Assembly (NCBI GenBank): GCA_003132085.1
Contig: PKWO01000255.1
Coordinates: forward strand, 3,435 to 12,608
DNA from: Oxalobacteraceae bacterium
GTDB lineage: Bacteria > Pseudomonadota > Gammaproteobacteria > Burkholderiales > Burkholderiaceae_D
Length of the DNA stretch: 9,174 nt
Reading direction: 5' to 3'
Shown here piece by piece: positions 8,549 through 9,174 of the stretch. The position numbers and the translations under genes are program-made. How positions within the stretch are numbered: position 1 is the stretch's first letter; each line of letters starts with the position of its first letter. The notes under the pieces were generated by a model. The model saw only the letters and a list, made by a program, of their open reading frames with translations. It was not told the origin of the DNA and ran no database searches.

Positions 8549-8571
8549 AACGCCCCAACCAGCGGGGCGTT
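8549..8571 (-). terminator. Hairpin terminator for gap (between convergent gap and glnE)
   Basis: A perfect 8-bp stem, AACGCCCC (8549-8556) and GGGGCGTT (8564-8571), encloses a 7-nt loop. On the minus strand the stem ends in TTTT, giving a short U-run 37 nt after the gap stop, so it fits best as the rho-independent terminator of gap. On the plus strand the sequence after the stem is GTTGTG, a poorer tail, though the hairpin may also help end glnE transcripts. The rest of the space after glnE (8437-8548) shows no ORF, repeat or strong hairpin. Confidence 0.7.
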
Positions 8572-8608
8572 GTTGTGATCCGGCGTTGGTCGCTAACTGC
8601 TCACGTCG

Positions 8609-9174
8609 TTACTTGGCCGACGTCAACGCCATCGTCGTGTCCAGCATGCGGTTCGAAAAGCCCCATTCATTGTCATACCAGGACGACACTTTAACCAGAT
8701 TGCCTGACACCTTGGTCAGGGTCGAGTCAAAGATGCTGGAAGCCGGATTATGGTTGAAGTCCACCGATACCAGCAGTTCCGTGTTGTAAGTCAGAATGCC
8801 CTTCAACGCACCTTGCGATGCTTCCAGCATGATGGCATTGACTTCTTCGACCGTTGTCGCGCGCGCCGCAATGAACGACAGATCAACGATGGACACATTG
8901 ATGGTCGGCACGCGGATCGCGTAACCGTCGAGCTTGCCGTTCAGTTCCGGCAGAACCAGGCCGACCGCTGTAGCGGCGCCGGTCTTGGTAGGGATCATGC
9001 TCATGGTGGCGGAGCGGGCGCGGCGCAGGTCTTCATGCATCACGTCGGTCAGTACCTGATCGTTGGTGTAAGAATGCACGGTAGTCATCAAGCCGTTGAC
9101 GATACCGATCTTGTCGTTCAACGGCTTGGCCAGCGGCGCCAGGCAGTTCGTAGTGCAGGATGCGTTGGAGATGA
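8609..9174 (-). CDS. gap: Glyceraldehyde-3-phosphate dehydrogenase, type I (C-terminal part, truncated by window edge)
   Basis: This is the C-terminal 187 residues of GAPDH, which oxidises glyceraldehyde 3-phosphate to 1,3-bisphosphoglycerate in glycolysis and runs in reverse in gluconeogenesis. The frame is open to the window edge, so about 145-150 N-terminal residues with the NAD-binding Rossmann fold are missing. The catalytic cysteine is visible in SNASCTTNCLAP (Cys codon at 9155-9157) and the catalytic histidine in MTTVHSYTNDQ. Other family signatures are DLRRARSATMSMIPT, RVPTINVSIVDLSF and the C-terminal SWYDNEWGFSNRMLDT. The codon at 9119-9121 is an internal Leu (TTG), not a start. The gene ends with TAA at 8609-8611, followed by a hairpin, so no gene continues the transcript at this end; pgk, which follows gap in some bacteria, is not here. 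This is a typical NAD-dependent housekeeping enzyme; cofactor choice cannot be judged without the N-terminus. Confidence 0.96.
   Translation of the reverse strand, partial: ISNASCTTNCLAPLAKPLNDKIGIVNGLMTTVHSYTNDQVLTDVMHEDLRRARSATMSMIPTKTGAATAVGLVLPELNGKLDGYAIRVPTINVSIVDLSFIAARATTVEEVNAIMLEASQGALKGILTYNTELLVSVDFNHNPASSIFDSTLTKVSGNLVKVSSWYDNEWGFSNRMLDTTMALTSAK

Noticed and set aside
8273..8789. Small plus-strand ORFs across the glnE end and the gap 3' end
   Set aside because: They cross the gap terminator hairpin and the gap coding sequence in the wrong orientation, with no ribosome site and no familiar sequence.

Overview
The window looks like an ordinary chromosomal housekeeping segment of a betaproteobacterium. 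Protein sequence similarity and the gene order glnE / yhdP-nit-tldD suggest Burkholderiales, probably near the Oxalobacteraceae; that placement is from memory of family sequences and was not tested by a search. Base composition is moderate to high GC and looks even across the genes. I see no insertion sequence, phage gene, tRNA, rRNA, CRISPR array or other sign of recent transfer.

Layout. Positions 1-496 (minus) hold the 5' part of tldD, cut by the window edge. After a 111-bp gap come nit (608-1417, minus), a Nit1/YbeM-like carbon-nitrogen hydrolase, and yhdP (1420-5604, minus), a giant AsmA-like envelope protein. These three read leftward as yhdP-nit-tldD; yhdP and nit are only 2 bp apart. 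A divergent intergenic region of about 100 bp (5605-5709) separates yhdP from glnE (about 5710-8436, plus), the two-domain adenylyltransferase/adenylyl-removase of glutamine synthetase. glnE converges on gap (8609-9174, minus, partial), glyceraldehyde-3-phosphate dehydrogenase, with a hairpin terminator between them.

Function. Four unrelated housekeeping roles sit side by side: nitrogen-assimilation control (GlnE), phospholipid traffic to the outer membrane (YhdP), probable metabolite repair of deaminated glutathione (Nit), and peptide maturation or degradation (TldD, working with TldE, which is not in the window). Central carbon metabolism (Gap) lies across a convergent boundary. The five genes account for almost all of the sequence. 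I found no credible undescribed system; the findings are low-key observations on start codons, the divergent control region and a few protein details.
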